DNA of 64,000 bases from Gordonia sp. PP30. GTDB lineage: Bacteria > Actinomycetota > Actinomycetes > Mycobacteriales > Mycobacteriaceae. The notes beneath the pieces were generated by a model. That model was not told the origin of the DNA. It saw only the letters and a program-made list of their open reading frames with translations, and did no database searches. Within the stretch, counting starts at the first letter, position 1, and the number at the start of each line of letters is the position of its first letter. The stretch is taken from assembly GCF_023100845.1 (NCBI RefSeq), contig NZ_CP095864.1:4216001-4280000 (forward strand), given 5' to 3'. The translations under genes and the position numbers were made by a program. This document shows, piece after piece, positions 42,252 through 51,853 of the stretch.

Positions 42252-44831
42252 TCACTCGGTGATCGCCTCCAGCGGTTTGGTCCGCGCCGCGGAGATCGCC
42301 GGCCAGAGCGCGGCGATCACACCGACGACGGCCGAACCGACCAGGGTGATCACGATCAACGACCACGGCACGCTCAGCGAATCGATGCCCCAGTGTTTCA
42401 GCGCGTGCACCAGCGGCAGGCCGATGGCCAGACCCAGCACCACGCCGAGGAGCGCACCGAACACCGCGATGTACGTCGACTCCAGGTAGATGGTGCGGCG
42501 CAGCTGGGCGCGACTCGTACCGATCGCCCGGAGCATGCCGATCTCCTGCCTGCGCTCCACCACCGACAGTGCCAGGGTGTTGATGATGCCCAGGACCGCG
42601 ACCACCAGGGCCAGGCCGAGCAGCGCGTACAGGGTCGCCATCATGCTGTCGATGAGCGACGAGAAGGCGTTCTTGAACTCCTGCCGATCCTGCACCTGCG
42701 GGGTGAGGAAGGGCTTGACCGAGTCCTCGATCTGCTTCCGGAGAGCGCTCATCGAAGAACCGCTCTTCCCGCGCACCAGCACCGTCACGGTCCGGCGCTG
42801 GGATTGGTCGGGGGTGAGCTGGTCGAACGCGTCGTTACCGATGCGCCAGTCGCCCAGCGCCTGGTTGTCCTGGTAGATCCCGGTCACCGTCACCCCGACG
42901 TCCTGGCCGGTGGTCGACGTGAACGTGACGGGGCTGCCGAGCTTCCAGTGGTACTTCTTCGCGGCCGACTCGCTGATCGCGAGGTCATGACCGCCGACGT
43001 CTTCCGACCCCTTGACCGTGTCCACCCTGAGCACGTCGCTCAGCGGCCCGCCGATCGCGGTGGCGAGCACGGTCTGCTTGTCGTTCAGCTTGGCGAAGGT
43101 CATGTCGAAGGCGACGATGGTCTTCGCGTCGGTGACGTCCTTGCGGACCGCCTCGCCGACGGCCGCGGACATGCCCTCACCGCTCGCGTTACGGACCACG
43201 AAGTCGGCGGACAGGCTCTTGTCGATGCTCGCGTCGATCGTCGACTTGAACGACGCCCCGATGGTGCCGATGATCACGACCAGGATCAGGCCGATGGTGA
43301 GCGCGAACGCCGTCGCCGCGCTGCGCCGGGGATTGCGGATCGCGTTGGTGCGGGCGAGTTTGCCGACCGTGCCGAACGGGATCTGCAACACCCGGCCGAT
43401 CCCGCCCACCACGGGCTGCGACAGCGCCGGGGCACCGAGCACGACGGCGATGATCAGCAGCAACGCCGCCGCGCCGATCAGCAGCAGCGCCGCGACCCCG
43501 TGGAACACGATCCCGAGGATCAGCGCCACGATGCCCACCGCCGCGAAGCCCACGCCGACCGTCGTCCGTTTCCGCAGCGAACCCGCACCGGGCTCGGCGG
43601 CACTCATCCGCATGGCCTCGACCGGCGGGATCCGCGACGCACGCAGCGCCGGGAACAGGGCACTCGCCATGGTCACCACGATGCCGACGAAGATGGCCGC
43701 CAGGATCGCGGACACTCCGATCTGCAGACCGTTCGACGGTACGCCGGACGACGACGTGAGCAGTTGCAGCAGCGCGGCGATACCGATACCGGCGCCGAGG
43801 CCGATCGCACCGCCGATGACGCCCACCACGAAGGCCTCCAGCAGCACCGACCGCCAGATGTCCTTGCGGCTGGCGCCGATGGCACGGAGCAGCGCGAGTT
43901 CCCGGTTCCGCTGGGCGACGATCATCGAGAAGGTGTTGTAGATGATGAACGTGCCCACGATCAGACCGATGGCGGCGAAGGCCAGCAGCACATAGCGGAA
44001 GACGTTCAGGAAGGTGCCGACGGCATCCTTCTGGTCCTGCCGGACCTGCTCGCCGGTGCGGACCTTGAAGACCGGCTCGGCCTTCGGATGCTCCGGGTCC
44101 TTCGGGTTGACCAGGGCGTTCACCCGATCCCGCAGCGTGGTGTCGCTCACGCCCTTCACCGCCGACATGTCGACGGACGCGACGTACTCGCCGTCGGAGA
44201 ACAGGTCCTGTGCCTGCGGCTCCCAGAACTGCACGTTCACGTAGCCGCCGGTCGCGGCGGGCATGTCGACCAGGCCCACGACGGTGACCTCGAGCGGCCG
44301 GGCGGTGCCTGCGCCGAGGGCGACGACGGTCTTGTCGCCGACCTTCAGCCCGGCCTTGTCGGCGGCCGAGCTGTTGATCACCACTTCGCCCTCGGCCTGC
44401 GGCGCGCGGCCGGCCACCAGCTTCATCCCCGCCGAGTCGACCGCCTGGTCCGGCGGCACATAGGCCGAGCCGACGCTGGGCGCACCGCCGGTCTGCAGAC
44501 CGGAGCCGTCCTTCTTGGCGAGCGTCACCGAGCCGCCGTAGGCCACCTGGATCCGGTCGATGCCGAGTTGGTCCTTCTTGGCCTTGAGCTCGTCGACGAC
44601 GGTGACCGGGACTCCCGGCGACTGCGCGTCGGTGGCGGTCACCTCGGCGGCGACGCCGCGCGCGACGTTGTCGAAGATGTTGTTGAAGGCGCCCTGGACC
44701 GACGCCGTGAAGATCATCGCGGCGGCCACGAAGGTGGTGCCCAGCACCACCGAGAACACCGTGAGGACCAGTCGGAGTTTGTGTGCGGCAAGGCTTCTCA
44801 GCGAAACCTTCCGCATGACGGAGGAGGCCAT
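42252..44831 (-). CDS. ABC transporter permease with two FtsX domains
   Basis: An 859-residue MacB/LolC-like permease with two FtsX repeats. Each has a coupling-helix RELALLRAIGASRKDI or RQEIGMLRAIGTSRAQL motif, and a large extracytoplasmic domain lies after the first and sixth membrane segments. Such permeases move lipids, lipoproteins or peptides outwards, or transmit force. Its start at 44831 is 2 bp from the stop of the ATPase gene, so the two form one operon and one exporter. The start MASSVMRKVSLRSLAAHKLR is the family form. The substrate is unknown. Confidence 0.93.
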   Translation of the reverse strand: MASSVMRKVSLRSLAAHKLRLVLTVFSVVLGTTFVAAAMIFTASVQGAFNNIFDNVARGVAAEVTATDAQSPGVPVTVVDELKAKKDQLGIDRIQVAYGGSVTLAKKDGSGLQTGGAPSVGSAYVPPDQAVDSAGMKLVAGRAPQAEGEVVINSSAADKAGLKVGDKTVVALGAGTARPLEVTVVGLVDMPAATGGYVNVQFWEPQAQDLFSDGEYVASVDMSAVKGVSDTTLRDRVNALVNPKDPEHPKAEPVFKVRTGEQVRQDQKDAVGTFLNVFRYVLLAFAAIGLIVGTFIIYNTFSMIVAQRNRELALLRAIGASRKDIWRSVLLEAFVVGVIGGAIGLGAGIGIAALLQLLTSSSGVPSNGLQIGVSAILAAIFVGIVVTMASALFPALRASRIPPVEAMRMSAAEPGAGSLRKRTTVGVGFAAVGIVALILGIVFHGVAALLLIGAAALLLIIAVVLGAPALSQPVVGGIGRVLQIPFGTVGKLARTNAIRNPRRSAATAFALTIGLILVVIIGTIGASFKSTIDASIDKSLSADFVVRNASGEGMSAAVGEAVRKDVTDAKTIVAFDMTFAKLNDKQTVLATAIGGPLSDVLRVDTVKGSEDVGGHDLAISESAAKKYHWKLGSPVTFTSTTGQDVGVTVTGIYQDNQALGDWRIGNDAFDQLTPDQSQRRTVTVLVRGKSGSSMSALRKQIEDSVKPFLTPQVQDRQEFKNAFSSLIDSMMATLYALLGLALVVAVLGIINTLALSVVERRQEIGMLRAIGTSRAQLRRTIYLESTYIAVFGALLGVVLGLAIGLPLVHALKHWGIDSLSVPWSLIVITLVGSAVVGVIAALWPAISAARTKPLEAITE

Positions 44832-44833
44832 GG

Positions 44834-45592
44834 TCAGTGCTCCTCGCCCAGACCGCGCATCACCGCGAAGACGTCGTCGGCGGTCGGCTTGAGCAGTTCG
44901 TGCACCAGCCGGCCGTCGGCCAGGAAGACCACGCGGTCGGCGTACGACGCCGCGCGCGGGTCGTGGGTCACGATCACCACGGTCTGCCCGAACTCGTCGA
45001 CGGCGGCGCGGAGGATGTCGAGCACCTCGCTGGACGAGCGCGAATCCAGGTTGCCGGTCGGTTCGTCGCCGAAGATGATGTCGGGCCGGCCGACCAGTGC
45101 GCGGGCGCACGCGACGCGCTGCTGTTGTCCGCCGGACAGCTCGCTCGGGCGGTGTGTCAGCCGGTCCCGCAGGCCGAGCCGGTCGACGACGGTGTCGAAC
45201 CACTGCTGGTCCACCTCGCGCCCGGCGATGTCGAGCGGCAGCGTGATGTTCTCGTGCGCGGTCAGCGTCGGAACCAGGTTGAACGCCTGGAAGACGAAAC
45301 CGATCCGGTCGCGGCGCAGCCGGGTCATCTCGTTGTCGGAGAGTCCCGCCAGCGTGACGTCGCCGATCCGGACGGTGCCCGAGCTGGCGTCGTCGAGCCC
45401 CGCCAGGCAGTGCATCAGGGTCGATTTGCCGGACCCGGAGGGCCCCATGATGGCGGTGAACTGGCCTGCGCCGAAGGCGATCGAGATGTCGTTGAGTGCG
45501 TTGACGACGGTATCGCCCGATCCGTAGATCTTCCTCACGTGCTCGGCACTGGCGGCGACGGTTGCCCGGGAAACCTCTGGAGATTGCGTCAT
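44834..45592 (-). CDS. ABC transporter ATP-binding protein (MacB/LolD-like)
   Basis: A 252-residue ATPase. Walker A is GPSGSGKS, followed by Q-loop FVFQAFNLVPTLTAHEN, signature LSGGQQQR, Walker B DIIFGDEPTGNLDS and switch His in IVTHDPRAA. These are all intact and typical of LolD/MacB ATPases that pair with FtsX permeases. The ATG at 45592 was chosen because the preceding in-frame codons lie in a promoter region without similarity to the family. It is followed 2 bp later by the permease gene. Confidence 0.94.
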   Translation of the reverse strand: MTQSPEVSRATVAASAEHVRKIYGSGDTVVNALNDISIAFGAGQFTAIMGPSGSGKSTLMHCLAGLDDASSGTVRIGDVTLAGLSDNEMTRLRRDRIGFVFQAFNLVPTLTAHENITLPLDIAGREVDQQWFDTVVDRLGLRDRLTHRPSELSGGQQQRVACARALVGRPDIIFGDEPTGNLDSRSSSEVLDILRAAVDEFGQTVVIVTHDPRAASYADRVVFLADGRLVHELLKPTADDVFAVMRGLGEEH

Positions 45593-45816
45593 GGTCACCA
45601 CGGTTCCAGATGCCGGTATGTCGCGCCAATGGGGGACCACCCCCAAAACGGCCCGTAACCGGGCGGTCCGCGGTCCGGATATCCACGGCGGCCTTAACCG
45701 AGGGTTACCAGAACCGTCCGCGTTGGCAACTGCCGGGAAATATCCGGGAAACGCGTGGTTCCTATGTTTGGCGAACCCACCGCCGACGATGGCTACCACC
45801 GACCAGAGGAATACCC
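45593..45816. promoter_or_regulatory. Divergent gap, ABC operon / NCS1 permease
   Basis: For the permease, TATGTT (45763-45768) is a -10 candidate. Two direct copies of CCGGGAAA (45733-45740 and 45744-45751), one helical turn apart (11 bp), lie just upstream at the -35 position. This looks like an activator site. The ATPase side shows no clear element. Confidence 0.4.
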
Positions 45817-47397
45817 ATGACCAACGCGGAAATCCAAGAGTTTCCGATACCGGAGATAGCCAAACACGCCGCGGGCGAGAGCGTGATCAAGCCCGGCTAC
45901 GCGCCGTCACTGACCAACGAAGACCTCGCGCCTCTGAAGAAGCAGACGTGGACCTGGTACAACATCTTCGCGTTCTGGATGTCCGACATCCACAGTGTGG
46001 GCGGCTACGTCTTCGCCGGCAGCCTGTTCGCGCTCGGGATCGCCGCGTGGCAGGTACTCATCGTGCTGGTGCTCGGCATCGTCGCGGTGAACTTCCTGGC
46101 CAACCTGGTCGCGAAGCCATCGCAGCAGGCCGGCGTCCCCTATCCCGTCACCACCCGTATCTGCTTCGGAGTGAAGGGCGCCAACGTACCTGCCATCATC
46201 CGCGGCATGATCGCGGTGGTCTGGTACGGCATCCAGACCTACCTCGCCTCAACGGCATTCGGCCTGCTGGCCATCAAGTTCTGGCCGTCGCTCGCCGAGT
46301 ACGGCGATTCCGGCACCCACTCGTTCCTCGGGCTCTCGCCGCTGGGCTGGGCGGGCTTCGCCATCATGTGGGTATTGCAGGCGGCGGTCTTCTGGAACGG
46401 CATGGACACCATCCGCCGATTCATCGACTTCTGCGGGCCCGCAGTCTATGTCGTGATGGTGCTGCTGGCCGGCTACCTGATCTACCGGGCAGGCTGGAGC
46501 AACGTGCACTTCGACCTCTCCGAAGGCTCCGAGTTGAGCGGCTGGTCGTCGATCACCATGATGATCTCCGCGTTTGCCCTGGTCGTCTCGTACTTCTCCG
46601 GGCCGATGCTGAATTTCGGTGACTTCTCGCGCTACGGCAAGACCTTCAGCGAGGTCAAGAAGGGCAACTTCTGGGGCCTGCCGGTGAATTTCCTGTTCTT
46701 TTCGGTGCTGGTCGTCGCCACGGTGTCGGCCGGCGCCACCGTGATCGGCAAGGACGACAGCGGCAAGATCATCACCGACCCGGTGCACATCGTCGACAAG
46801 ATCGACAACACCACCGCCGCAGTCCTCGGCGTGCTGACGTTCGCGATCGCCACCATCGGCATCAACATCGTCGCCAACTTCGTGTCGCCCGCCTTCGACT
46901 TCTCCAACGTGGCGCCGACCAAGATCACCTGGCGGGTCGGCGGCATGATCGCCGCGGTCGGCTCGGTGCTGATCACGCCGTGGAACCTGTTCAACAGTCC
47001 GACCGCCATCCACTACACGATGGACACGCTGGGCGCCGTGATCGGTCCGCTGTTCGGCATCCTGATCGCCGACTTCTATCTGGTGAAGAAGCAGAAGATC
47101 GTCGTCGACGATCTGTTCACCCTCAAGCCCGAGGGCCGCTACGCGTATCGCAAGGGCTGGAATCCGGTGGCCGTGATCGCGGTTGTCATCGCCTCGATCC
47201 CGCCGATCTCGGTCGTCATCTGGGGCACCGCCTACGCGGCCAGCTTCACCTGGTTCATCGGTGCAGGCCTCGGCTTCGTCGTCTACCACGCCGGCATGCG
47301 GTACACGCCGAAGAAGTACCTCTACGGCGACTACGCCGAGGACGGCGGGCACCACTCCGACGATACGACCCCGGCCATGTCGGCTACGTCCGCCTGA
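45817..47397 (+). CDS. NCS1 family nucleobase/cation symporter
   Basis: A 526-residue secondary transporter of the NCS1 family (cytosine, uracil, allantoin, hydantoin or thiamine) with 12 membrane segments. Helix motifs include NIFAFWMSDIHSVGGYVFAGS, RGMIAVVWYGIQTYLAS and SYFSGPMLNFGDFSRYGK, and the C-terminal tail is cytoplasmic. It is alone, with no nucleobase enzyme genes beside it, so the substrate cannot be read from context. AGAGGA precedes the ATG at 45817. Two CCGGGAAA repeats lie in its promoter. Confidence 0.9.
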   Translation: MTNAEIQEFPIPEIAKHAAGESVIKPGYAPSLTNEDLAPLKKQTWTWYNIFAFWMSDIHSVGGYVFAGSLFALGIAAWQVLIVLVLGIVAVNFLANLVAKPSQQAGVPYPVTTRICFGVKGANVPAIIRGMIAVVWYGIQTYLASTAFGLLAIKFWPSLAEYGDSGTHSFLGLSPLGWAGFAIMWVLQAAVFWNGMDTIRRFIDFCGPAVYVVMVLLAGYLIYRAGWSNVHFDLSEGSELSGWSSITMMISAFALVVSYFSGPMLNFGDFSRYGKTFSEVKKGNFWGLPVNFLFFSVLVVATVSAGATVIGKDDSGKIITDPVHIVDKIDNTTAAVLGVLTFAIATIGINIVANFVSPAFDFSNVAPTKITWRVGGMIAAVGSVLITPWNLFNSPTAIHYTMDTLGAVIGPLFGILIADFYLVKKQKIVVDDLFTLKPEGRYAYRKGWNPVAVIAVVIASIPPISVVIWGTAYAASFTWFIGAGLGFVVYHAGMRYTPKKYLYGDYAEDGGHHSDDTTPAMSATSA

Positions 47398-47471
47398 GAC
47401 GCTCGGGTGCCCGGCACCGGATCCGCACTCGCCCGAGCTCGCGAGACGGGCTGGATGCCCCCAGACGACGA

Positions 47472-47507
47472 CGCCCCGGTCACCGCTGGAAGCGGGAGAC
47501 CGGGGCG
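47472..47507. terminator. Terminator between the permease and pckG
   Basis: CGCCCCGGTC (47472-47481) and GACCGGGGCG (47498-47507) form a 10-bp stem with a 16-nt loop between convergent genes. Confidence 0.55.
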
Positions 47508-47522
47508 ACGTCGAATCGTGGT

Positions 47523-49358
47523 TTAGGCCTTATCGGCCTCGTCGAGGCGGGTGACCAGGGCGTCGAGCTCGGACTGCAGACCGGCCGGCAGCCGATCGCC
47601 GACGAACTCGTACCACTCCTCGATGGTGGGGACCTCGGCCTTCCACTCGTCGACGTTCACCGCAAGGGCCTCGTTCAGGTCCTGCTCGGAGACGTCCAGA
47701 CCGGTCACGTCGATCTCACCCGGGGCGGCGACGATGCCGATCGGGGTCTCGATGCCCTCGACCTTGCCCTCGATGCGGTCGACCATCCACTTCAGGACGC
47801 GGCTGTTCTCGCCGAAGCCCGGCCACAGGAAGCGGCCGTCGTCGCCGCGGCGGAACCAGTTCACGTAGAACACGGCGGGGAGTTGCACGCCCTCGCGCTG
47901 CCCGACGTTCAACCAGTGCTGGAAGTAGTCGCCGACGTGGTAGCCGAGGAACGGCAGCATGGCCATCGGGTCGCGGCGGACGGCGCCCACGGTGCCCTCG
48001 GCGGCGGCGGTCTGCTCGGAGCCGACGGTGGAGCCCATGAAGACGGCGTGCTCCCAGTCGCGGGCCTGGGTGACCAGCGGGACGGTGGTCTTGCGGCGGC
48101 CGCCGAACAGGATCGCCGAGATCGGCACACCCTGCGGGTCGTCCCACTCCGGGGCCAGCGTCGGGCACTGGCTCAGCGGGGTGCAGTAGCGCGAGTTCGG
48201 ATGCGCCGCCTTGGTGCCGGACTCCGGGGTCCAGTCGTTGCCGAGCCAGTCGATGAGATGGGCCGGGGGCTCGCCCATGCCCTCCCACCAGACATCGCCG
48301 TCGTCGGTGCGGGCGACGTTGGTGTACAGGGTGTTGCCGGCCTCGATGGTCTTCATCGCGGTCGGGTTGGAGTCGTTGCTGGTGCCGGGGGCGACGCCGA
48401 AGAAGCCGAACTCCGGGTTCACCGCGTACAGGCGGCCGTCCTCACCGAAACGCATCCAGGCGATGTCGTCGCCGACGGTCTCGGCGCGCCAGCCCGGCAG
48501 CGTCGGCTGGATCATGGCGAGGTTGGTCTTACCGCAGGCCGACGGGAACGCGGCGGCGATGTAGTAGACCTTGTCCTCCGGGCTGATCAGCTTAAGGATC
48601 AGCATGTGCTCGGCCAGCCAGCCCTCGTCGTGGGCCATCGCCGAGGCGATCCGCAGCGCGTAGCACTTCTTGCCGAGCAGCGCGTTACCGCCGTAGCCCG
48701 ATCCGTACGACCAGATCACCCGGTCCTCCGGGAACTGGACGATGTACTTGTCCGGGTTGCACGGCCACGGCACGTCCTCCTGGCCGGGCTCCAGCGGAGC
48801 GCCCACCGAGTGCAGGGCCTGCACGAAGAAACCGTCGTCGCCCAGCAGGTCGAGCACCGGGGTGCCGACGCGAGTCATCACCATCATCGAGAGCACCACG
48901 TACTCCGAGTCGGTCACCTCGACGCCCAGCTTGGGGTCGTCGGCGCCGAGCGGGCCCATGCAGAACGGGATCACGTACATGGTGCGCCCGCGCATGCAGC
49001 CGCGGTACAGCTCGGTCATGGTGGCGCGCATCTCGGCCGGATCCACCCAGTTGTTGGTCGGGCCGGCGTCCTCTTCGGTCTTGCTGCAGATGAAGGTGCG
49101 CGACTCGACGCGGGCGACGTCGGCGGGGTCGGAGAGAGCCAGGAACGAGTTCGGCTTCTTCTCGTCGTTCAGCTTGACCATGGTGCCGGCCTCGACCAGC
49201 TGAGCGGTCAGGCGATCCCACTCCTCGTCGGTCCCGGCGACCCAGACCACCCGGTCGGGCTGCGTGAGCTCGGCGACCTCCGCGACCCAGGCCAACAGGC
49301 CGGCGTGATTCGTGGGCGCGCTACCGGCTTCCAGGCCGGGAATGGTCGCAGCGGTCAT
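47523..49358 (-). CDS. pckG: Phosphoenolpyruvate carboxykinase (GTP)
   Basis: This enzyme converts oxaloacetate and GTP to PEP, GDP and CO2, the entry to gluconeogenesis. The 611-residue product is close to Rv0211 (606). It has the kinase-1a P-loop [12 protein letters not shown] with the reactive Cys, the metal/substrate residues in CKGRT/PIFWGWRR-like regions ([16 protein letters not shown]), and [22 protein letters not shown] lies 7 bp before the ATG at 49358. Growth on fatty acids or acetate, for which the region is rich in enzymes, requires this step. Confidence 0.97.
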   Translation of the reverse strand: MTAATIPGLEAGSAPTNHAGLLAWVAEVAELTQPDRVVWVAGTDEEWDRLTAQLVEAGTMVKLNDEKKPNSFLALSDPADVARVESRTFICSKTEEDAGPTNNWVDPAEMRATMTELYRGCMRGRTMYVIPFCMGPLGADDPKLGVEVTDSEYVVLSMMVMTRVGTPVLDLLGDDGFFVQALHSVGAPLEPGQEDVPWPCNPDKYIVQFPEDRVIWSYGSGYGGNALLGKKCYALRIASAMAHDEGWLAEHMLILKLISPEDKVYYIAAAFPSACGKTNLAMIQPTLPGWRAETVGDDIAWMRFGEDGRLYAVNPEFGFFGVAPGTSNDSNPTAMKTIEAGNTLYTNVARTDDGDVWWEGMGEPPAHLIDWLGNDWTPESGTKAAHPNSRYCTPLSQCPTLAPEWDDPQGVPISAILFGGRRKTTVPLVTQARDWEHAVFMGSTVGSEQTAAAEGTVGAVRRDPMAMLPFLGYHVGDYFQHWLNVGQREGVQLPAVFYVNWFRRGDDGRFLWPGFGENSRVLKWMVDRIEGKVEGIETPIGIVAAPGEIDVTGLDVSEQDLNEALAVNVDEWKAEVPTIEEWYEFVGDRLPAGLQSELDALVTRLDEADKA

Positions 49359-49490
49359 TGAGTGTCTCTCCTCGTATTGCTGACTCCGCGCAGTTCACCA
49401 CGCCTGCACGGTCGCCAACATGATACCGCCGGGAGGCACCAACCGGACACATGCCCCGTCCCCGATGGGACCCGCGTGCCCGGTGAGGCG

Positions 49491-49832
49491 TCAGCCGAAG
49501 CGTCCCAGCTGTGTCGGCTGCCATACCCCGGTGGCCGGATCCAGATCGCTCACCGCGCAGTGCCCGGACGGATCCAGTTCGGTGATCCGGTCCACCCGGC
49601 CGTCCAGATCGGTGTCGGTGTAGACGGTCAGATGCGCGGCGGTCCCCCTGGTCAGCGAATCGGCGACGCCGTCCGCGTCGGCATCGAGCTGCGCCGGCCC
49701 CAGATCCCAGGCCGAGCTCCCGTCGAACAGCCACAGGTGGTCGTCGAGCGGGTGCCCGCCGGACCCGCCCGCAGCGCCCTGACCACTGTCGTTGAGAGAT
49801 TCCTCACCCGTCAGATCAATCCAGTCGTTCAT
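49491..49832 (-). CDS. Small acidic hypothetical protein with DxDxDG motifs
   Basis: A 113-residue protein, possibly of the DUF6802 type (uncertain). After a polar N-terminus it has two calcium-binding-like DxDxDG loops, DADADGVADS and DTDLDGRVDRI, in a short beta-rich context that includes LWLFDGSSAWDLG. It has no signal peptide, so the role of calcium inside the cell is unclear. It follows the GTPase-like pair on the same strand; its start codon lies 17 bp inside the 3' end of the gene upstream, which indicates coupled expression. Confidence 0.7.
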   Translation of the reverse strand: MNDWIDLTGEESLNDSGQGAAGGSGGHPLDDHLWLFDGSSAWDLGPAQLDADADGVADSLTRGTAAHLTVYTDTDLDGRVDRITELDPSGHCAVSDLDPATGVWQPTQLGRFG

Positions 49833-50991
49833 GGCCCACTCCTTCGTTTCTAGAAGGTTGGACGCACCAGCGGGCCGTTCGGTTCCACGACTCGCGGGTG
49901 AGTTCAGCTTCGGCCGCCCCGATCAGACCGGCGACGGCGTGTTCCAGACCGCCGCGGACCGCGGCGACGGCCTCCGCGGTGGAGCGTCGTGCGGCGGACC
50001 GCGTGGCCGCCTGCCGCCGGACGGCGACCACCCCGGCGGCGATCGCCAGCCCCACGAGCACCGTCAGTACGGTGCCCGGCGCACCCAGTCCGGCCCACCG
50101 CACCAGCGGGGCGACGGTGACCCGGCCGAGCCCCAGACCGGCGGATCCGCCCAGCGCCAGGACCACCAGATCCTCCGGAGACAGCCGCCGGGCGGGGGCA
50201 TCGGGCACGACGACGTCCGCGGTCCCCGACGGCGACGGCGACGGCTCCGGCACCCGCACCCCGGCCAGCGCGGCGGCCCGGACGTGGTCGACGCCGCCGC
50301 GTACCTCGGCGTCGAGGCGATCCCGGTACTCCGTTAGCGTCCCGGCCAGCCACGCCCGGTACGGATCGGCACCGCCCCGGCCCAGCCGCTCGCACGCGGC
50401 ATCGGCGAGCCTGGTCACCTCCAGGGCACCGGCGCGGATGTCGGCGGCGGCCTGCGTGCGCACGGCGGCCAGTCCGGTCCGGGCCCCGGCCAGGCGCTCG
50501 GCGCGCAACCGGGCGCGGGCGCGCTCGGCGCCGGCGGGCGACGGCGCGGGGTCCGGCGGCCTGGGGGTCGCCGACGGCTCGGCGGTCTCCGCCGGTTCAG
50601 CGGCCTCGGCCGGGTCCGGGTCCGCACACCAGGCGGCCAGCGCCGTCAGCCCGGATCCGTCCCGGTCGCCGGCGCGCGCGGCCTCCAGCGAGACCGCGAA
50701 GACCGGCAGCCGGTGCCGCGGATCCAGCGCGTTCCGGGCCGCCGCGAGCCGGCGCGGCCAGTCCGGATCGAGACCGGCACCGACACCGACGAGCGCCACC
50801 TCGCGCGCCGGCCCGCCCGGCTCGGGCGCCCGCAGGCCGGCGAGCAGCGCACGTTCGGCGGCACCGGCCGTCGTCGTCAGGTCCAGGGCCAGCAGCGCGA
50901 CCGGCGGCCCGGTCCCGGGCAGGAGAACGGCCAGCTCCGCCGGTTCGGCACCGGCGAGCCCGGCCACCGTCACGACGTCCGCGCCGCTCAT
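49816..50991 (-). CDS. GTPase-associated membrane protein (Rv0210-like by position)
   Basis: This 391-residue protein has an N-terminal alpha/beta part (LAVLLPGTGPPVALLALDLT, VALVGVGAGLDPDWPRR), a long Ala/Arg-rich helical middle, and a hydrophobic hairpin (VLTVLVGLAIAAGVVAV) near residue 320. It lies between pckG and trmB, as Rv0210 does in M. tuberculosis. The pairing with the next gene is tight: its ATG overlaps the stop of the upstream gene (ATGA). No nucleotide motif is intact in it. A dynamin-like membrane role is conceivable but unproven. Confidence 0.7.
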   Translation of the reverse strand: MSGADVVTVAGLAGAEPAELAVLLPGTGPPVALLALDLTTTAGAAERALLAGLRAPEPGGPAREVALVGVGAGLDPDWPRRLAAARNALDPRHRLPVFAVSLEAARAGDRDGSGLTALAAWCADPDPAEAAEPAETAEPSATPRPPDPAPSPAGAERARARLRAERLAGARTGLAAVRTQAAADIRAGALEVTRLADAACERLGRGGADPYRAWLAGTLTEYRDRLDAEVRGGVDHVRAAALAGVRVPEPSPSPSGTADVVVPDAPARRLSPEDLVVLALGGSAGLGLGRVTVAPLVRWAGLGAPGTVLTVLVGLAIAAGVVAVRRQAATRSAARRSTAEAVAAVRGGLEHAVAGLIGAAEAELTRESWNRTARWCVQPSRNEGVGHERLD

Positions 50992-51752
50992 CGCGGCACT
51001 CCACGCATCGCCAGCCGCGCTTCGACGGCGTCCCGGCCGGGGCCGCGGGCCGCCAGCACCGTCGACTCGGCCCGGTGGCGTCGTTCCCGGGCGGCCGCGA
51101 TGCCCGGCGCGCAGGCCCGGATCGGTCCGACCAGCGCCGCGAAACCGCTGCGCGCCCGCACCGCCGCCGTCATCGCCTGCCCCGTCATCGCATCGGGGCC
51201 GAGCCGCGGCGAGCGCGCGGCGGCGGCCAGCGCGCACGCCAGGCCGGCCGGGCCGAGTTCGCGGAGCGCGCGGTCCCGCAGCGCTCGGTCGGCGGCATCG
51301 CGGGCCGCATCCGGGAAGGCCACCGCGGGCACCGGGACCCGTTCACCTGCGCCGGCCCACCGGCACAGCGCCGCGGCCAGGCCGTCGTCGATCCGGGCCG
51401 CCGCGAGGAGCCCGGACACCGGATAGACCGGGCGGCCCAGGGCGACGGCGGCCGCCTCAGCGAGTTCCCGGGCACGCTGGGGATCACGGCGCAGGTCCGC
51501 CTTCCCGGCGACCACCACGCACGGCCGTCGTTCCCCGGCGAGAAGCTCCCGGTCGCAGTCCCGCGCGACCGCGCCGAGCACATGCACCACCAGATCGGCG
51601 CCGGGATCATCGCCGGCCGCCGCCCACACCCCGAACTCGGTCCGCAGGCCCAGCGCGACGGTGTCCCGTCCGCCGCCGGGATGGCCGGTCACCACCGCGG
51701 TCAGCGGTGCGCGCCGGCGTCGTTCCAGCTCATCGGCCGTCGTTTCGGTCAT
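50988..51752 (-). CDS. Degenerate P-loop GTPase-like protein (Rv0209-like by position)
   Basis: A 254-residue protein that reads like a GTPase G domain that has lost its catalytic motif. The P-loop region is TAVVTGHPGGGRDTVALGL, where GxxxxGK[ST] has become GxxxxGRD, and VVVAGKADLRRD replaces the usual NKxD. The rest is Ala/Arg-rich helices. It matches the place of Rv0209 and is coupled to the next gene by a 4-bp overlap. An inactive partner for a membrane protein is one reading; misassignment of the family is another. Confidence 0.65.
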   Translation of the reverse strand: MTETTADELERRRRAPLTAVVTGHPGGGRDTVALGLRTEFGVWAAAGDDPGADLVVHVLGAVARDCDRELLAGERRPCVVVAGKADLRRDPQRARELAEAAAVALGRPVYPVSGLLAAARIDDGLAAALCRWAGAGERVPVPAVAFPDAARDAADRALRDRALRELGPAGLACALAAAARSPRLGPDAMTGQAMTAAVRARSGFAALVGPIRACAPGIAAARERRHRAESTVLAARGPGRDAVEARLAMRGVPR

Positions 51753-51853
51753 GCCAACCTCCCCCGAGTCAGCCCGTCCGGCCGTGCCGGACGCCCCTTG
51801 ACGACGCTACGCGCCCCGCCGGTTCGGGTGTCGGATATGGCTAATGGCGCAGA

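Noticed and set aside
45593..45816. In-frame upstream extensions of the ABC ATPase (to 45799) and of the NCS1 permease (to 45562)
   Set aside because: They overlap each other head to head, have no family similarity, and cover the promoter region. The starts at 45592 and 45817 give the usual N-termini.
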